From: Vibrio kanaloae
Lineage (GTDB): Bacteria > Pseudomonadota > Gammaproteobacteria > Enterobacterales > Vibrionaceae
Length of the DNA: 64,000 bases
Reading direction: 5' to 3'
NCBI RefSeq assembly: GCF_024347535.1
Contig: NZ_AP025497.1
Location: 2,542,001-2,606,000, forward strand
A model generated the notes under the pieces. That model made no database searches, was not told the DNA's origin, and saw nothing but the letters and a program-made list of their open reading frames with translations. Of this stretch, positions 22,129 through 31,697 are shown in pieces. The position numbers were made by a program, and so were the translations under genes. The stretch's first letter is position 1, and each line of letters opens with the position of its first letter.

Positions 22129-22440
22129 CTAATGAGGTTTGAGTGCCAGTTCAATATCACAGTAGCTGTGACTTGGCTCATTACCAAATTCATCATACGC
22201 ATTGTGTAAACGAAGATAGGCCTTTTCAAAACCAAGCCGAAGTAACTCCTCTTTTACTTGATCTAAAGATCCAAAATGAAGTGGCACACCGTCTTGTTTT
22301 ACCGGTTCCAGCTTATGTTTGTACTCCACCGCTAATAGATATTCTGAGATATCAGAACAGCCAATAACGTACACTTTGGGTGTTTGATAAGAGTCTTTGT
22401 GCTCTCCATGTAACCACATGTCTAATTGATGCTTTTGCAT
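22129..22440 (-). CDS. Conserved small protein, DUF6482-like
   Basis: This 103-residue soluble, acidic-to-neutral protein has no signal peptide or membrane segment. It includes the stretch VYVIGCSDISEYLLAVEYKH and a C-terminal SHSYCDIELALKP. I associate it with the DUF6482 family found in vibrios, from memory. Function is unknown. It is transcribed toward the mutH stop and is followed by no clear terminator. Confidence 0.7.
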   Translation of the reverse strand: MQKHQLDMWLHGEHKDSYQTPKVYVIGCSDISEYLLAVEYKHKLEPVKQDGVPLHFGSLDQVKEELLRLGFEKAYLRLHNAYDEFGNEPSHSYCDIELALKPH

Positions 22441-22510
22441 AAACGTTCTCCCCCTGCTCTATAAAGCGTAGTTGAACTCTTTTCCTTTACTAGATAACGG
22501 CTTAAAAAAG

Positions 22511-22542
22511 CAAAAAAGAGAAGCAAGTGCTTCTCTTTTTTG
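22511..22542 (-). terminator. Terminator after the DUF1127 gene, perfect 15-bp palindrome
   Basis: CAAAAAAGAGAAGCA (22511-22525) and its exact complement (22528-22542) are separated by two bases; the arms include A6 and T6 tracts. It is a strong bidirectional intrinsic terminator for the DUF1127 transcript. Confidence 0.8.
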
Positions 22543-22599
22543 TCCAGTTCTAGTTCAAAAGTTTGCATTTTCGACGCCATAACTATCACTGTAAGTTAT

Positions 22600-22632
22600 C
22601 TTAGGGGTTGAACGGTGCTATCAACCCCTAAG
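22600..22632 (-). other. 12-bp hairpin abutting the DUF1127 stop codon
   Basis: CTTAGGGGTTGA and TCAACCCCTAAG are exact complements around a 9-nt loop, one base past the DUF1127 stop. No T run follows, so it is not a terminator itself; the real one is about 60 bp further on. It probably protects the 3' end or forms part of a 3'UTR RNA. Confidence 0.65.
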
Positions 22633-22633
22633 A

Positions 22634-22885
22634 TTACGTCGGTATTCGCGCACTTAGGACACGACGAAGGTGACGTACTCGACGTTCAATAGTGACAACT
22701 TCTGGTTCAGAAAAACCAATCGGTCGACCGTCAGCTTCAAGACCAATATCTCTTAATAAATGAGTATTGTTCCAAGGTAGCTCATATGAACTACGGCGAA
22801 CTTTTCGTTGCCATTCGCGTTCTTCACGACGAAGATCGGCACGGATAAGGATTGTTGCTAATTTTAAATATACTGAGTGACGCAT
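22634..22885 (-). CDS. DUF1127-family small basic protein
   Basis: This 83-residue, Arg-rich protein carries the DUF1127 motif LLRDIGLEADGRPIG in its second half (residues about 43-57). It lacks a signal peptide. DUF1127 proteins (YjiS-type) are small, induced in stress or stationary phase, and in some alphaproteobacteria bind RNA; no function can be assigned here. GGAG lies 8-9 nt before the ATG. An 11-bp inverted repeat lies just upstream and two strong hairpins just downstream. Confidence 0.8.
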   Translation of the reverse strand: MRHSVYLKLATILIRADLRREEREWQRKVRRSSYELPWNNTHLLRDIGLEADGRPIGFSEPEVVTIERRVRHLRRVLSARIPT

Positions 22886-22914
22886 AATAACTCTCCAGTT
22901 GTTGGATCAACTGA

Positions 22915-22969
22915 GGAAAAATAGCGTGTTAGATCGTATGAGGGCTTCTCACTTAGCTGCTATTTTTCC
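22915..22969 (-). repeat. 11-bp inverted repeat in the DUF1127 leader
   Basis: GGAAAAATAGC (22915-22925) and GCTATTTTTCC (22959-22969) are exact complements with a 33-nt interval that contains an inner TGAG/CTCA pairing. It lies between the stop of the 40-codon ORF and the DUF1127 ribosome site and could be a terminator or leader structure. Confidence 0.6.
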
Positions 22970-22994
22970 GCAGCCAAATAAGGGTACGGATCTA

Positions 22995-23117
22995 TTAGTT
23001 AGGTTTATCTTGGGTGTTTCGATCGGCCATGGCTGATGTGTGTGACATATCAGTCACCATGTCAGTACACGGATCAAACGATGCGCAAATATGCTGTATA
23101 AAATCGAAATGTTTCAT
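22995..23117 (-). CDS. Small ORF of 40 codons with a strong ribosome site
   Basis: I do not recognise this peptide (MKHFDFIQHICASF... to ...NTQDKPN). The support for translation is GGAGG at 23123-23127, 5 nt before the ATG. The frame extends upstream to 23234, but those codons have no ribosome site. It has two cysteines, several His and Met, and no membrane segment. It lies 109 bp upstream of the DUF1127 gene on the same strand, with a hairpin between them, so it may be an independent small protein or a leader ORF. Confidence 0.5.
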   Translation of the reverse strand: MKHFDFIQHICASFDPCTDMVTDMSHTSAMADRNTQDKPN

Positions 23118-23393
23118 TTGCGCCTCCAAACTAACTAAAAAATCCAAAAAGAAATGGGATAGTAAAAGCAGACAAGTCTTTGTTAAATCGTTGCTTTGAC
23201 GGTTAAAGTCTAACCAAGTGAGTATATTATTCAACCGCTAATTGGTTAACATTTTTAAAACAATGTATTCGCCTGAAATATCAGTTGCATATTTATTTAC
23301 ATATAACATATTCACTATGATTATATAAAATCACAGCATATCTCTCTTAGGGTCGAACTAGAAAACAACGGACTATTCTTCAGAAACAAAAAA

Positions 23394-23411
23394 GCCACGT
23401 AGATACGTGGC
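23394..23411 (-). terminator. vpsR terminator
   Basis: GCCACGT and ACGTGGC enclose a 4-nt loop; the minus strand continues with six T. It lies 43 bp after the vpsR stop. Confidence 0.85.
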
Positions 23412-23453
23412 CTTTAATTTACGTTGACTGAATAAAATCATTTAGAACAGAGT

Positions 23454-24788
23454 CTAAGCAACCCCTTCAGAAATTAGGCTGTGTTTGTTCAGCAAGCGGT
23501 ACATCGTCGCTCGTGATACTCCAAGCTCCTTAGCCGCCAACGAAACTTGTCCACCATAAGACTCCAATACAATCAGCAATGCATCACGCTCTGAACGCTC
23601 ACGAATGCTTTTCAAGCTGCGGCGTTCATCATTTTGTTTAGGTAAATCAAGATGGTGATCTTCAATGATCACCGCATCTGACATCAGAACAACACGCTTT
23701 ATCTGATTCATCAATTCGCGAACGTTACCAGGCCAGTGGTAGCGACTCATGGAGCGCACCGCATCCTCAGAAAAGCTCTTCGCCTGAGCATTAAATTCTT
23801 TCGAGTACTCACGTAAGAAATGATTCGCCAGTACAGCAATATCACTCATACGCTCTTTCAGGCTCGGAACATGGATCCGCAGAACATTAATGTAATGATA
23901 GAGTTCTTCATTAAAGTCCCCTTCAATTAACGCTTTTTCGATATCAGAAGAGTTCGCAGCAAGAATGCGTACATCGACAGATTTTGGTCCGTTCGCGGTT
24001 TCTATCTTACCTTCTTGTAGAAAGCGCAGCAGGTTCAATTGTTGATTGCGTGGCATCGCTATAACATCATTAAGTAAGATGGTTCCGCCATCGGCTTCTT
24101 CTAGCATGCATGGCGTTGTCGCTGGCTGTGTTGAAATACCAAACACCTCGGCTTCTATTCTCATTTCAGACAAGGCACGACAGTTAACCGCTAAAAATGG
24201 TTTCTGCGCGCGCGACGAGTTTTGGTGAATAGAACGAGCAATCGTCTCTTTACCAGCCCCACTCTCGCCATAAATTAAGATACTGACATCAGTCGGCCCA
24301 ATGCGCTTTACTTGGTCTCTCAATCGCTTCACCGCCACAGAGTCGCCTAGCAAGCCCATATTGTTGTTAATACCGTAGTTTGGCCATACTTTCTGCTCAA
24401 GTTTGAGCATTCCTAATTGGTGGCCAATGGTACTCAATAGCTGAGCATCAGGGATTGGCGCCGTGAAAAAGTCGATACAGAAGTTAACGATAAATTGGCA
24501 GATCGTATCAGAGCTTAATTGTGATTCACGAATAAAAGCGAGCCACCTCACCTGTTTGTTATTACTCACAAGGTTAGCAATACCGTTAAGACTGAACTCA
24601 TCGTGGCTAAGATCCACAATACCAATGCATGGGCCAATGTCAGCAATCAAGGCATCGGCTTTTCGTAAATCCGCACACTGAGTGCATTGCCAACCCACTT
24701 GTTCTAATACAGATAACCAAGGTTCGTATGCACCACCAACAACGATAAGAGAACCTGGTAAGGAATCCATCTTAAATTGAGTTCCCAT
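23454..24788 (-). CDS. vpsR: Biofilm master regulator VpsR
   Basis: VpsR is a c-di-GMP-binding, NtrC-like activator of Vibrio polysaccharide and biofilm genes. The 444-residue protein has a degenerate receiver domain (about 1-130), an AAA+ domain (about 145-370) with Walker A GESGAGKE and Walker B GGTILLND, and a C-terminal Fis-type helix-turn-helix (AAKELGVSRATMYRLLNKH). The GAFTGA loop that contacts sigma-54 is missing: the sequence runs from AEVFGIS to EEADGG without it. That is a known VpsR trait and fits action with sigma-70. It lies upstream of lysS, as in V. cholerae. Confidence 0.95.
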   Translation of the reverse strand: MGTQFKMDSLPGSLIVVGGAYEPWLSVLEQVGWQCTQCADLRKADALIADIGPCIGIVDLSHDEFSLNGIANLVSNNKQVRWLAFIRESQLSSDTICQFIVNFCIDFFTAPIPDAQLLSTIGHQLGMLKLEQKVWPNYGINNNMGLLGDSVAVKRLRDQVKRIGPTDVSILIYGESGAGKETIARSIHQNSSRAQKPFLAVNCRALSEMRIEAEVFGISTQPATTPCMLEEADGGTILLNDVIAMPRNQQLNLLRFLQEGKIETANGPKSVDVRILAANSSDIEKALIEGDFNEELYHYINVLRIHVPSLKERMSDIAVLANHFLREYSKEFNAQAKSFSEDAVRSMSRYHWPGNVRELMNQIKRVVLMSDAVIIEDHHLDLPKQNDERRSLKSIRERSERDALLIVLESYGGQVSLAAKELGVSRATMYRLLNKHSLISEGVA

Positions 24789-25000
24789 CCTTCTTCCTTA
24801 TTCTATTTTATTTAAGTTTGGCTAATACGAGTTCCATGATTCTTAATTCTACGAAGTGCCACGAGATCATATTCAGCGCCGATATGTATAGTAGTGAGAA
24901 CTATCTTAGATTTTTCGTCTCAATAGTAAGACTACGCAAGAAATAATGATTATTCGAATCAAGAGTGCGGTACAGGCTAGGTTTTGAAGCCCAAAAACAG

Positions 25001-25026
25001 AAAAAGCCACCCGAAGGTGGCTTTTT
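25001..25026 (-). terminator. lysS terminator
   Basis: AAAAAGCCACC and GGTGGCTTTTT form an 11-bp stem with loop CGAA; the T run lies on the minus strand, 34 bp after lysS. Confidence 0.9.
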
Positions 25027-25060
25027 AATGGGATGGGCTGCTACGGCCAGTAAGCAAAAA

Positions 25061-26593
25061 TTACGCTTGTGGACGCATTGCCGGGAACAAGATCACGTCA
25101 CGGATTGTGTGCGTGTTTGTAAATAGCATTGCTAGACGGTCGATACCGATACCTTGACCCGCTGTTGGCGGTAGACCGTGCTCTAGTGCAGTAATGTAGT
25201 CTGCATCGTAGTACATAGCTTCGTCATCACCCGCGTCTTTCGCGTTAACTTGCGCTTTGAAACGTTCGTCTTGATCTTGTGCATCGTTAAGTTCAGAGAA
25301 ACCGTTCGCTACTTCACGGCCACCGATGAAGAACTCAAAGCGGTCTGTGAAGAATGGGTTGTCATCGCTACGACGTGCTAGAGGAGAGATGTCCGCTGGG
25401 TAGCCAGTGATGAACGTTGGTTGAATTAACTGAGGCTCAGCCGTTTCACCAAAGATTTCTTCAAGAAGCTGACCACATGTCCAGAACGTTTCTACGTCTA
25501 CGTGTACAGATTTAGCGATAGCGACCATCTTCTCACGGTCTTGTAGATCTGCTTCTGTTAGCGCTTGAATCTCAGCGTGCTCAGGGTTGTAGTGTTTGAT
25601 TGCATCGAACATGCTCATGCGAGCGTAAGTGCCACCGAACTCAACCGTTTCGTCACCGTAAGGCATAGAAGTAGAACCAAGAACATCCATTGCTGCCGTG
25701 CTTAACATCTCTTCAGTTAGATCCATTAGATCTTTGTAGTCAGAGTAAGCTTGGTAGAATTCCATCATTGTGAATTCTGGGTTGTGACGTGGAGACAGAC
25801 CTTCGTTACGGAAGTTGCGGTTGATCTCGAATACGCGGTCAAAACCACCAACGACTAGACGCTTAAGGTAAAGCTCTGGTGCAACACGTAGGTACATGTC
25901 GATGTCTAGTGCATTGTGGTGAGTAATAAATGGACGTGCAGTTGCGCCACCCGGGATCACATGCATCATTGGCGTTTCAACTTCTAGGTAGCCTTTAGCA
26001 CTCATGAAGTTACGGATTGAAGATACAAGCTTAGAACGCACGATGAATGCATTGCGAGAATCTTCGTTCACGATTAGGTCAACGTAACGCTGACGGTAAC
26101 GCATCTCTTGGTCAGTTAGACCGTGGAACTTCTCTGGTAGAGGGCGAAGTGCTTTAGTCAGCAGCTCAAACTCTTCCATGTTTACGTAAAGGTCGCCTTT
26201 ACCCGATTTGTGAAGCGCCCCTTTAACACCGATGATGTCACCGATATCTAGGCCTTGGTACTTCTCTTTCAGTACTTTTTGTACGTCTTTCGCTGCGTAT
26301 GCTTGGATACGACCAGAAGTTTCTTGAATCGCAAGGAATGGACCACGCTTCGCCATAACACGACCAGCGATCGCAACGATGTGGTTAAGCTCTTCTAGCT
26401 CTTCCTTAGTCTTCTCACCGAATTCCACTTGAAGATCGCCAGCTAGGTGCTCACGACGGAAATCATTTGGGTGACCATTTGCTTTGCAGTTTTGGCGGAT
26501 ATGATCCAGCTTGCTACGGCGCTCAGCAATGAGTTTATTTTCTTCAGGTGAAGAAGCTTCTTGTACGTTTTCGTTTTGAACAGCATCAGTCAT
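25061..26593 (-). CDS. lysS: Lysyl-tRNA synthetase (class II)
   Basis: LysRS charges tRNA-Lys. The 510-residue protein has an N-terminal OB-fold anticodon domain (about 60-180, with [12 protein letters not shown]) and the class II catalytic core with motif 2 ([15 protein letters not shown]) and motif 3 (GIGIDRLAM). E. coli LysS is 505 aa. It lies 81 bp after prfB, as in E. coli, in the xerD-dsbC-recJ-prfB-lysS block, and ends with its own terminator. Confidence 0.98.
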   Translation of the reverse strand: MTDAVQNENVQEASSPEENKLIAERRSKLDHIRQNCKANGHPNDFRREHLAGDLQVEFGEKTKEELEELNHIVAIAGRVMAKRGPFLAIQETSGRIQAYAAKDVQKVLKEKYQGLDIGDIIGVKGALHKSGKGDLYVNMEEFELLTKALRPLPEKFHGLTDQEMRYRQRYVDLIVNEDSRNAFIVRSKLVSSIRNFMSAKGYLEVETPMMHVIPGGATARPFITHHNALDIDMYLRVAPELYLKRLVVGGFDRVFEINRNFRNEGLSPRHNPEFTMMEFYQAYSDYKDLMDLTEEMLSTAAMDVLGSTSMPYGDETVEFGGTYARMSMFDAIKHYNPEHAEIQALTEADLQDREKMVAIAKSVHVDVETFWTCGQLLEEIFGETAEPQLIQPTFITGYPADISPLARRSDDNPFFTDRFEFFIGGREVANGFSELNDAQDQDERFKAQVNAKDAGDDEAMYYDADYITALEHGLPPTAGQGIGIDRLAMLFTNTHTIRDVILFPAMRPQA

Positions 26594-26674
26594 TAGAGAT
26601 GTACCTTGCTTTTAAAATTTGGACCGCTATATCTTTTGCAAATATAGGCATTTTTACAAATATACTTGGTAAGT

Positions 26675-27773
26675 TTACAGGCCTGATTTCAGGCTAGCTT
26701 CAATAAATTTGTCTAAGTCACCGTCAAGAACCGCTTGAGTATTACGGTTTTCGATGCCGGTGCGTAAATCTTTGATACGAGAATCATCCAGTACGTAAGA
26801 GCGGATCTGACTGCCCCAACCGATGTCTGATTTCGTCTCTTCGCTCGCTTGTTTTTCAGCATTTTGTTTTTGAATCTCAAGCTCAAAAAGCTTAGCACGT
26901 AGCTGCTTCATCGCTTGATCTTTGTTCTTATGCTGCGAACGGTCATTCTGACACTGAACCACTGTGTTGGTCGGAACGTGAGTAATACGTACCGCCGATT
27001 CCGTGGTGTTTACGTGCTGACCACCAGCGCCAGAGGCACGGTATACGTCAATACGTAGGTCAGAAGGATTAATGTCGATCGTAATGTTGTCATCAATCTC
27101 AGGATAGATAAACGCAGAGGCAAATGAAGTATGACGACGACCACTTGAATCAAATGGTGACTTACGAACTAGACGGTGAACACCAGTCTCTGTGCGTAAC
27201 CAACCGTAAGCATACTCACCAGAAATACGTACCGTTGCGCCTTTAAGGCCAGCAACATCACCATCCGACACTTCGATAACTTCAGTCTTGAAGCCTTTCG
27301 AATCTGCCCAACGTAAGTACATACGCAACATCATTGAAGTCCAGTCTTGAGCTTCTGTACCGCCCGAGCCTGACTGCAGATCGATGTAGCAATCTGATGC
27401 ATCGTGATCACCAGAGAACATACGACGGAATTCCAGCTTCTCTAGCTTAGCTTCTAGCTCGGCCAGTTCTGGTTCAATCTCATCGAACGTTTCTTGATCT
27501 TCTTCTTCAACCGCAAGCTCTAATAGGCCATCAACATCCTCAACACCTTGGTCAAGTTGGTCGATCGTTTCTACTACCGCTTCCAATGCAGAACGTTCTT
27601 TACCTAGCGCTTGAGCACGCTCAGGTTCGTTCCATACATCCGGTTGTTCTAATTCTGCGTTTACTTCTTCTAGACGCTCTTTCTTAGCGTCATAGTCAAA
27701 GATACCCCCTCAGGATATTTGTGCGCTCAGACACATCCTGCAGACGGTTTTTTATAGGATTGATTTCAAACAT
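26675..27773 (-). CDS. prfB: Peptide chain release factor 2 (programmed +1 frameshift)
   Basis: RF2 ends translation at UGA and UAA. The gene starts at ATG 27773 ([11 protein letters not shown]), reads 25 codons to CTT, meets an in-frame UGA at 27696-27698 and must shift +1 to continue from 27697; the full product is 365 aa, exactly as in E. coli. The codon-recognition motif SPF (VRKSPFDSS) and the hydrolysis motif GGQ (GAGGQHVN) are present. An uncorrected annotation would begin at an internal ATG such as 27586 and lose about 62 residues. RF2 controls its own level through the shift. Confidence 0.97.
27696..27711 (-). promoter_or_regulatory. prfB: prfB frameshift site
   Basis: On the minus strand the sequence AGGGGGTATCTTTGAC combines an internal Shine-Dalgarno (AGGGGG), the slippery codon CTT, the in-frame TGA as codon 26 and a following C, the canonical RF2 recoding signal. 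Confidence 0.97.
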
Positions 27774-28009
27774 TTTAGCTCATCATTTATGAGTAGAATT
27801 TAACCGAAGAATTGTACTCAAAAGTGTGACGGAGATACAGAATTTTTTAGAGCGGTGAACCAAGATTCAATAACTTAATGGGATATAAAATTGACAGGCA
27901 GAAAAAACACGTAAAATTTGTAAGGGAAGGAAAGAGAACAAGCCCTGTTTTTGAATAGAGCTTGTTGAATTTGGCGCTATATGATGAGAATTGTTGAGCC
28001 TAAAAAGAA

Positions 28010-29746
28010 CTATTTGGCTTCGATATGATCAATCATCAGCTGCAACGATTGGTTGCCACGAAATTCGTTAATATCGAGCTTAAATGCAAGGTGAACGGTT
28101 TTCACCGAAGCATCGGGCCAGCGACGTAAATCAACATTGAAAGCAATACCATCGATCATTACGTTGGTTGGGTGGCCTTTGTACAACGGTTCTAACATCA
28201 ATTTAAGGTGCTTCTCACCCACCAGCTTTTGGTGCAGCACTTTAAACTCGCCATCAAAGATTGGCTCAGGGAACGCTTGTCCCCACGGGCCACCAGCACG
28301 CAGTGTTTCAGCGGTGTGCATAGAAAACTCTTCAGGTAACAACTCACCATCAGACAAGATAATACCTTTAAGGGCTGTTTCTCCAAGCTCATTCTTCACG
28401 ACATCGTTAAACAGCTGACTGAAGCGTTCAAAGTCCTTTTCCATGATGGTTAAGCCAGCCGCCATTGCGTGGCCACCAAACTTAAGAATCAAGCCTGGGT
28501 TTTGAGTGTCGATACGGTCCAAAGCATCACGCATGTGCAATCCCGGAATTGAACGACAAGAGCCTTTAATACTCCCTTCGCCGCCATCTGCAAACGCAAT
28601 CACAGGGCGGTGGTATTTGTCTTTGATACGCGAAGCCAAGATACCAATCACACCTTGGTGCCAATCACGTTGGAACAGGGCTAAACCAGAAGGCAGGTCG
28701 TCTTTACCAAATTCAAGGCGCTCACAAAAAGCCATCGCTTCTTGCTTCATACCCTCTTCGATCTCTTTACGGGTTTGGTTCAAGCCATCTAACTCACTCG
28801 CCATTCGGCGCGCCGCATGGATGTTGTTGCTCATTAGCAGCTCAACACCAAAAGACATATCATCCAACCGGCCAGCTGCGTTAATACGAGGGCCGAGTGC
28901 AAAACCAAAATCAGAGGCGACTAATCGCTTAGCGTCTCGCTTGGCAATTTCGATCAAGGCTTGAATGCCCGGACGAGCTTTACCCGCACGAATACGTTGC
29001 AAACCTTGATGGACCAAGATTCGGTTGTTCTCATCGAGTGGCACCACGTCGGCTACGGTGCCTAGCGCCACAAGGTCAATCAACTCCATCAGCTTAGGCT
29101 CGGTCATGCCACGCTCTGCAAACCAATTCAGCTTACGCATGTGAACACACAGTGCCATCATCAGGTAAAAAGCGACGCCAACACCCGCTAGGGCTTTCGA
29201 AGGAAAAGCACAACTCTCAAGGTTTGGGTTAACCATCGCATCGACCATTGGCAGTTCATTGCCCGGCAAGTGGTGATCGGTAACCAGAACTTCTAGTCCT
29301 TTCTCTTTGGCAAAACGCACACCTTCAATCGAAGAGACACCGTTATCGACCGTCATGATCACTTCAGCGCCAAGCTCGATTGCCTGTTCGACAACCTCAG
29401 GGCTCAAGCCATAACCATCTTCAAAACGGTTTGGTACCAGATAATCGACGTTAGAGCTGCCCAACATACGAAGAGCAAGCACTGATAACGCAGAACTCGT
29501 CGCGCCATCGGCATCAAAGTCACCGACAATGATGATGCGTTTTTGCTGCTGAATAGCGTTGAACAACAGCTCAACCGCAGCATCAATGCCGCCCAGTTTT
29601 TGATAAGAGTGCAAGCCTTTCGCTGCTGTCTCTAGTTGGTCGGCACTGTCGATTCCGCGACTCACATAAATGCGCTTTAACAAGTCAGGTAAGTGAGCAG
29701 GTAAGACTGAAATGTCGACCTCAGGGCGGCGTTGGATCTCTATCAT
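28010..29746 (-). CDS. recJ: Single-strand-specific 5'-3' exonuclease RecJ
   Basis: RecJ degrades single-stranded DNA 5' to 3' in recombination, mismatch and base-excision repair. The 578-residue protein has the DHH phosphoesterase motifs GDFDADGATS, MTVDNGVSS and VTDHHLPG in the N-terminal half, DHHA1 (GGHAMAAGLT) around 415, and a C-terminal OB domain. E. coli RecJ is 577 aa. It lies between dsbC and prfB, the same order as in E. coli. Confidence 0.97.
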   Translation of the reverse strand: MIEIQRRPEVDISVLPAHLPDLLKRIYVSRGIDSADQLETAAKGLHSYQKLGGIDAAVELLFNAIQQQKRIIIVGDFDADGATSSALSVLALRMLGSSNVDYLVPNRFEDGYGLSPEVVEQAIELGAEVIMTVDNGVSSIEGVRFAKEKGLEVLVTDHHLPGNELPMVDAMVNPNLESCAFPSKALAGVGVAFYLMMALCVHMRKLNWFAERGMTEPKLMELIDLVALGTVADVVPLDENNRILVHQGLQRIRAGKARPGIQALIEIAKRDAKRLVASDFGFALGPRINAAGRLDDMSFGVELLMSNNIHAARRMASELDGLNQTRKEIEEGMKQEAMAFCERLEFGKDDLPSGLALFQRDWHQGVIGILASRIKDKYHRPVIAFADGGEGSIKGSCRSIPGLHMRDALDRIDTQNPGLILKFGGHAMAAGLTIMEKDFERFSQLFNDVVKNELGETALKGIILSDGELLPEEFSMHTAETLRAGGPWGQAFPEPIFDGEFKVLHQKLVGEKHLKLMLEPLYKGHPTNVMIDGIAFNVDLRRWPDASVKTVHLAFKLDINEFRGNQSLQLMIDHIEAK

Positions 29747-29826
29747 ATAAAAATGGGCCCGATATCAATCAGGCCACTCCTTAAATCAAAAACATGGAAG
29801 ATAAATTGGCGATACAAAAAACGAGA

Positions 29827-30606
29827 TTATTGCTCTAAACGCTGAAGAAGTTGTGCTGGCGGTAAGTAACCACTCACCAACTCACCGCTTTCTAATACGA
29901 TAGCTGGCGTACCATTGATACCAAGCTCACGGCCTAGTTGGTATTGTTTCACGATGATCTGCTTTTGCTCTGCTAGATCTTTACCAGATGCAGGCATTTG
30001 ACGGTTTACTTTAGCGTCATGCATCGCTGTTTTTGGATCATCTGAAGCCCAAATTGCTGCCATTTGATCGGCAACTTGTCCTGTCGCACCTTGGCGTGGG
30101 TAAGCCATGTAACGAACAGTGATACCCAGATCGTTGTAGCCCTGAATTTGGCTGTGTAGACGAACACAGTAGCCACACGTAATATCAGTAAACACAGTCA
30201 CAACGTGCTTTTCGTTATCCGCTTTATATTCGATAACCGTATCCGACATCGCCGCGACTTTTTCAGCATTCAGCGGCGCTTGACGCTCAGCCAAAACATC
30301 GCTGAACTTACCGTTGTCATCCAAAGAGTAAAGTGTGCCGGCTAGAAAGTGATCGCCCTCTGGAGAAGAGAAGATAACGCCGCTATTGGTTTGAACTTCT
30401 AACAGGCCATCGATATCCGAAGGAACAATCTTATCGACCTTAATACCGATTTTTTCAAAGCGCTTCGTTAACGCAGCAGTATCAATAGCTTGAGCTGAAG
30501 CAGCTTCTACGACTGTTGATGTTGGTTCTACTTTCGCTTCTGATGCATTACATGCAGTAATCATAAGAGGAAGCGCTAATAGAGGAAGACGGCGTAATAC
30601 GCTCAT
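29827..30606 (-). CDS. dsbC: Thiol:disulfide isomerase DsbC, with a lipobox
   Basis: DsbC rearranges wrong disulfides in the periplasm and is kept reduced by DsbD. The 259-residue precursor has an N-terminal dimerisation domain (about 50-110) and a thioredoxin domain with active site CGYC at Cys144 and Cys147, plus a cis-Pro loop (GTPAIVL). I start at the ATG at 30606, with AAGG 8-9 nt upstream. The signal peptide ends in ITAC at Cys19, which fits a lipobox, followed by a low-complexity linker of some 25 residues; E. coli DsbC is soluble. It precedes recJ. Confidence 0.93.
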   Translation of the reverse strand: MSVLRRLPLLALPLMITACNASEAKVEPTSTVVEAASAQAIDTAALTKRFEKIGIKVDKIVPSDIDGLLEVQTNSGVIFSSPEGDHFLAGTLYSLDDNGKFSDVLAERQAPLNAEKVAAMSDTVIEYKADNEKHVVTVFTDITCGYCVRLHSQIQGYNDLGITVRYMAYPRQGATGQVADQMAAIWASDDPKTAMHDAKVNRQMPASGKDLAEQKQIIVKQYQLGRELGINGTPAIVLESGELVSGYLPPAQLLQRLEQ

Positions 30607-30632
30607 TAAGTTCACCTTAAAAATAAATGGAT

Positions 30633-31547
30633 TTAAGCACGTGGATGATGCTGAGCGTGAATTTGCTTCAGCCTTTCGGTCGCCACGTGAGTATAAATTT
30701 GGGTTGTCGATAAGTCACTATGCCCAAGCAACATCTGTACGACCCTGAGATCGGCACCATAGTTCAGTAAATGCGTCGCAAAAGCGTGTCTTAACACGTG
30801 CGGTGACAACAAGTCAGTATCGATACCAGCGATAACCGAATAATGCTTAATACGATACCAGAACGTTTGTCGGGTCATTTGCTTAGCACGCTTACTCGGA
30901 AAAACGACGTCGGAGCTCTTTTCACCAAGCAGCTGAGAGCGACCTTGTTCAATAAACGTCTCGATCCAATCCACTGCATTTTCGCCCATTGGCACCAAGC
31001 GCTCTTTACCGCCCTTACCAATAACACGTACCACGCCTTGTCTTAGGCTGATGTTTTCCATCGTCAAGCTAACAAGTTCCGTCACACGTAAACCAGTGGC
31101 ATAGAGTAACTCAAGCATGGCTTTATCGCGAAGCTCGATAGGATCGTTCGGATCCGGCGCATCGAGTAAGGCATCCACTTGTTCTTCGCTCAAATCTTTT
31201 GGTAAGCGCTGTGGCAGCTTAGGACTGATCAACAAGGCGCTTGGGTCATCCGCTCTGATTTTCTCGCGGTGTAAGTATTGAAACAGGCGACGAATTGCCG
31301 ACAACATACGTGCACGAGAAGTCTGCTTAAAATCAGCGTCGGCTAACCAGCCTTGATAATCCTGCAACCCTGAAAGGCTAATAAAATCGAGGCGGTAGTT
31401 GTTCTTTTCCATCCAGGTCAGTAGTTTGGACAAATCAGTACGATATGAAACAAGCGTATTCTCAGATAACCCTCGCTCCATCCACATAGCATCTAAAAAC
31501 TGCTCAACGAGACCGTGGTCTGCGCTCTGCCCTTGAGGCGACTGCAT
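30633..31547 (-). CDS. xerD: Site-specific recombinase XerD
   Basis: XerD acts with XerC at dif to resolve chromosome dimers. The 304-residue tyrosine recombinase has an N-terminal SAM-like domain (about 10-95) and the catalytic residues in ATGLRVTEL (Arg), SPHVLRHAFATH (His-x-x-Arg) and LGHSDLSTTQIYTHV (His and nucleophile Tyr). I start at the ATG at 31547 because family proteins are about 298 aa; the frame extends to 31595. It lies 26 bp upstream of dsbC, as in E. coli, and diverges from fldB. Confidence 0.95.
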   Translation of the reverse strand: MQSPQGQSADHGLVEQFLDAMWMERGLSENTLVSYRTDLSKLLTWMEKNNYRLDFISLSGLQDYQGWLADADFKQTSRARMLSAIRRLFQYLHREKIRADDPSALLISPKLPQRLPKDLSEEQVDALLDAPDPNDPIELRDKAMLELLYATGLRVTELVSLTMENISLRQGVVRVIGKGGKERLVPMGENAVDWIETFIEQGRSQLLGEKSSDVVFPSKRAKQMTRQTFWYRIKHYSVIAGIDTDLLSPHVLRHAFATHLLNYGADLRVVQMLLGHSDLSTTQIYTHVATERLKQIHAQHHPRA

Positions 31548-31697
31548 AGTGTTACTCACAATGTTGGAAACTGTTTTGAGAGTATGCCAGAGCAAATATG
31601 AATGCCATAAAAATTACGACTTGGGCGGATAATCGCTGCAATCGAAGTCGATTTATGGTTAGAATTCGCCATCTGAAATTAAAATCGAACGTTTGCT

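Noticed and set aside
22600..22632. Terminator of the DUF1127 gene at the stop codon
   Set aside because: The 12-bp stem has no T run; the T-tailed palindrome at 22511-22542 is the real terminator.
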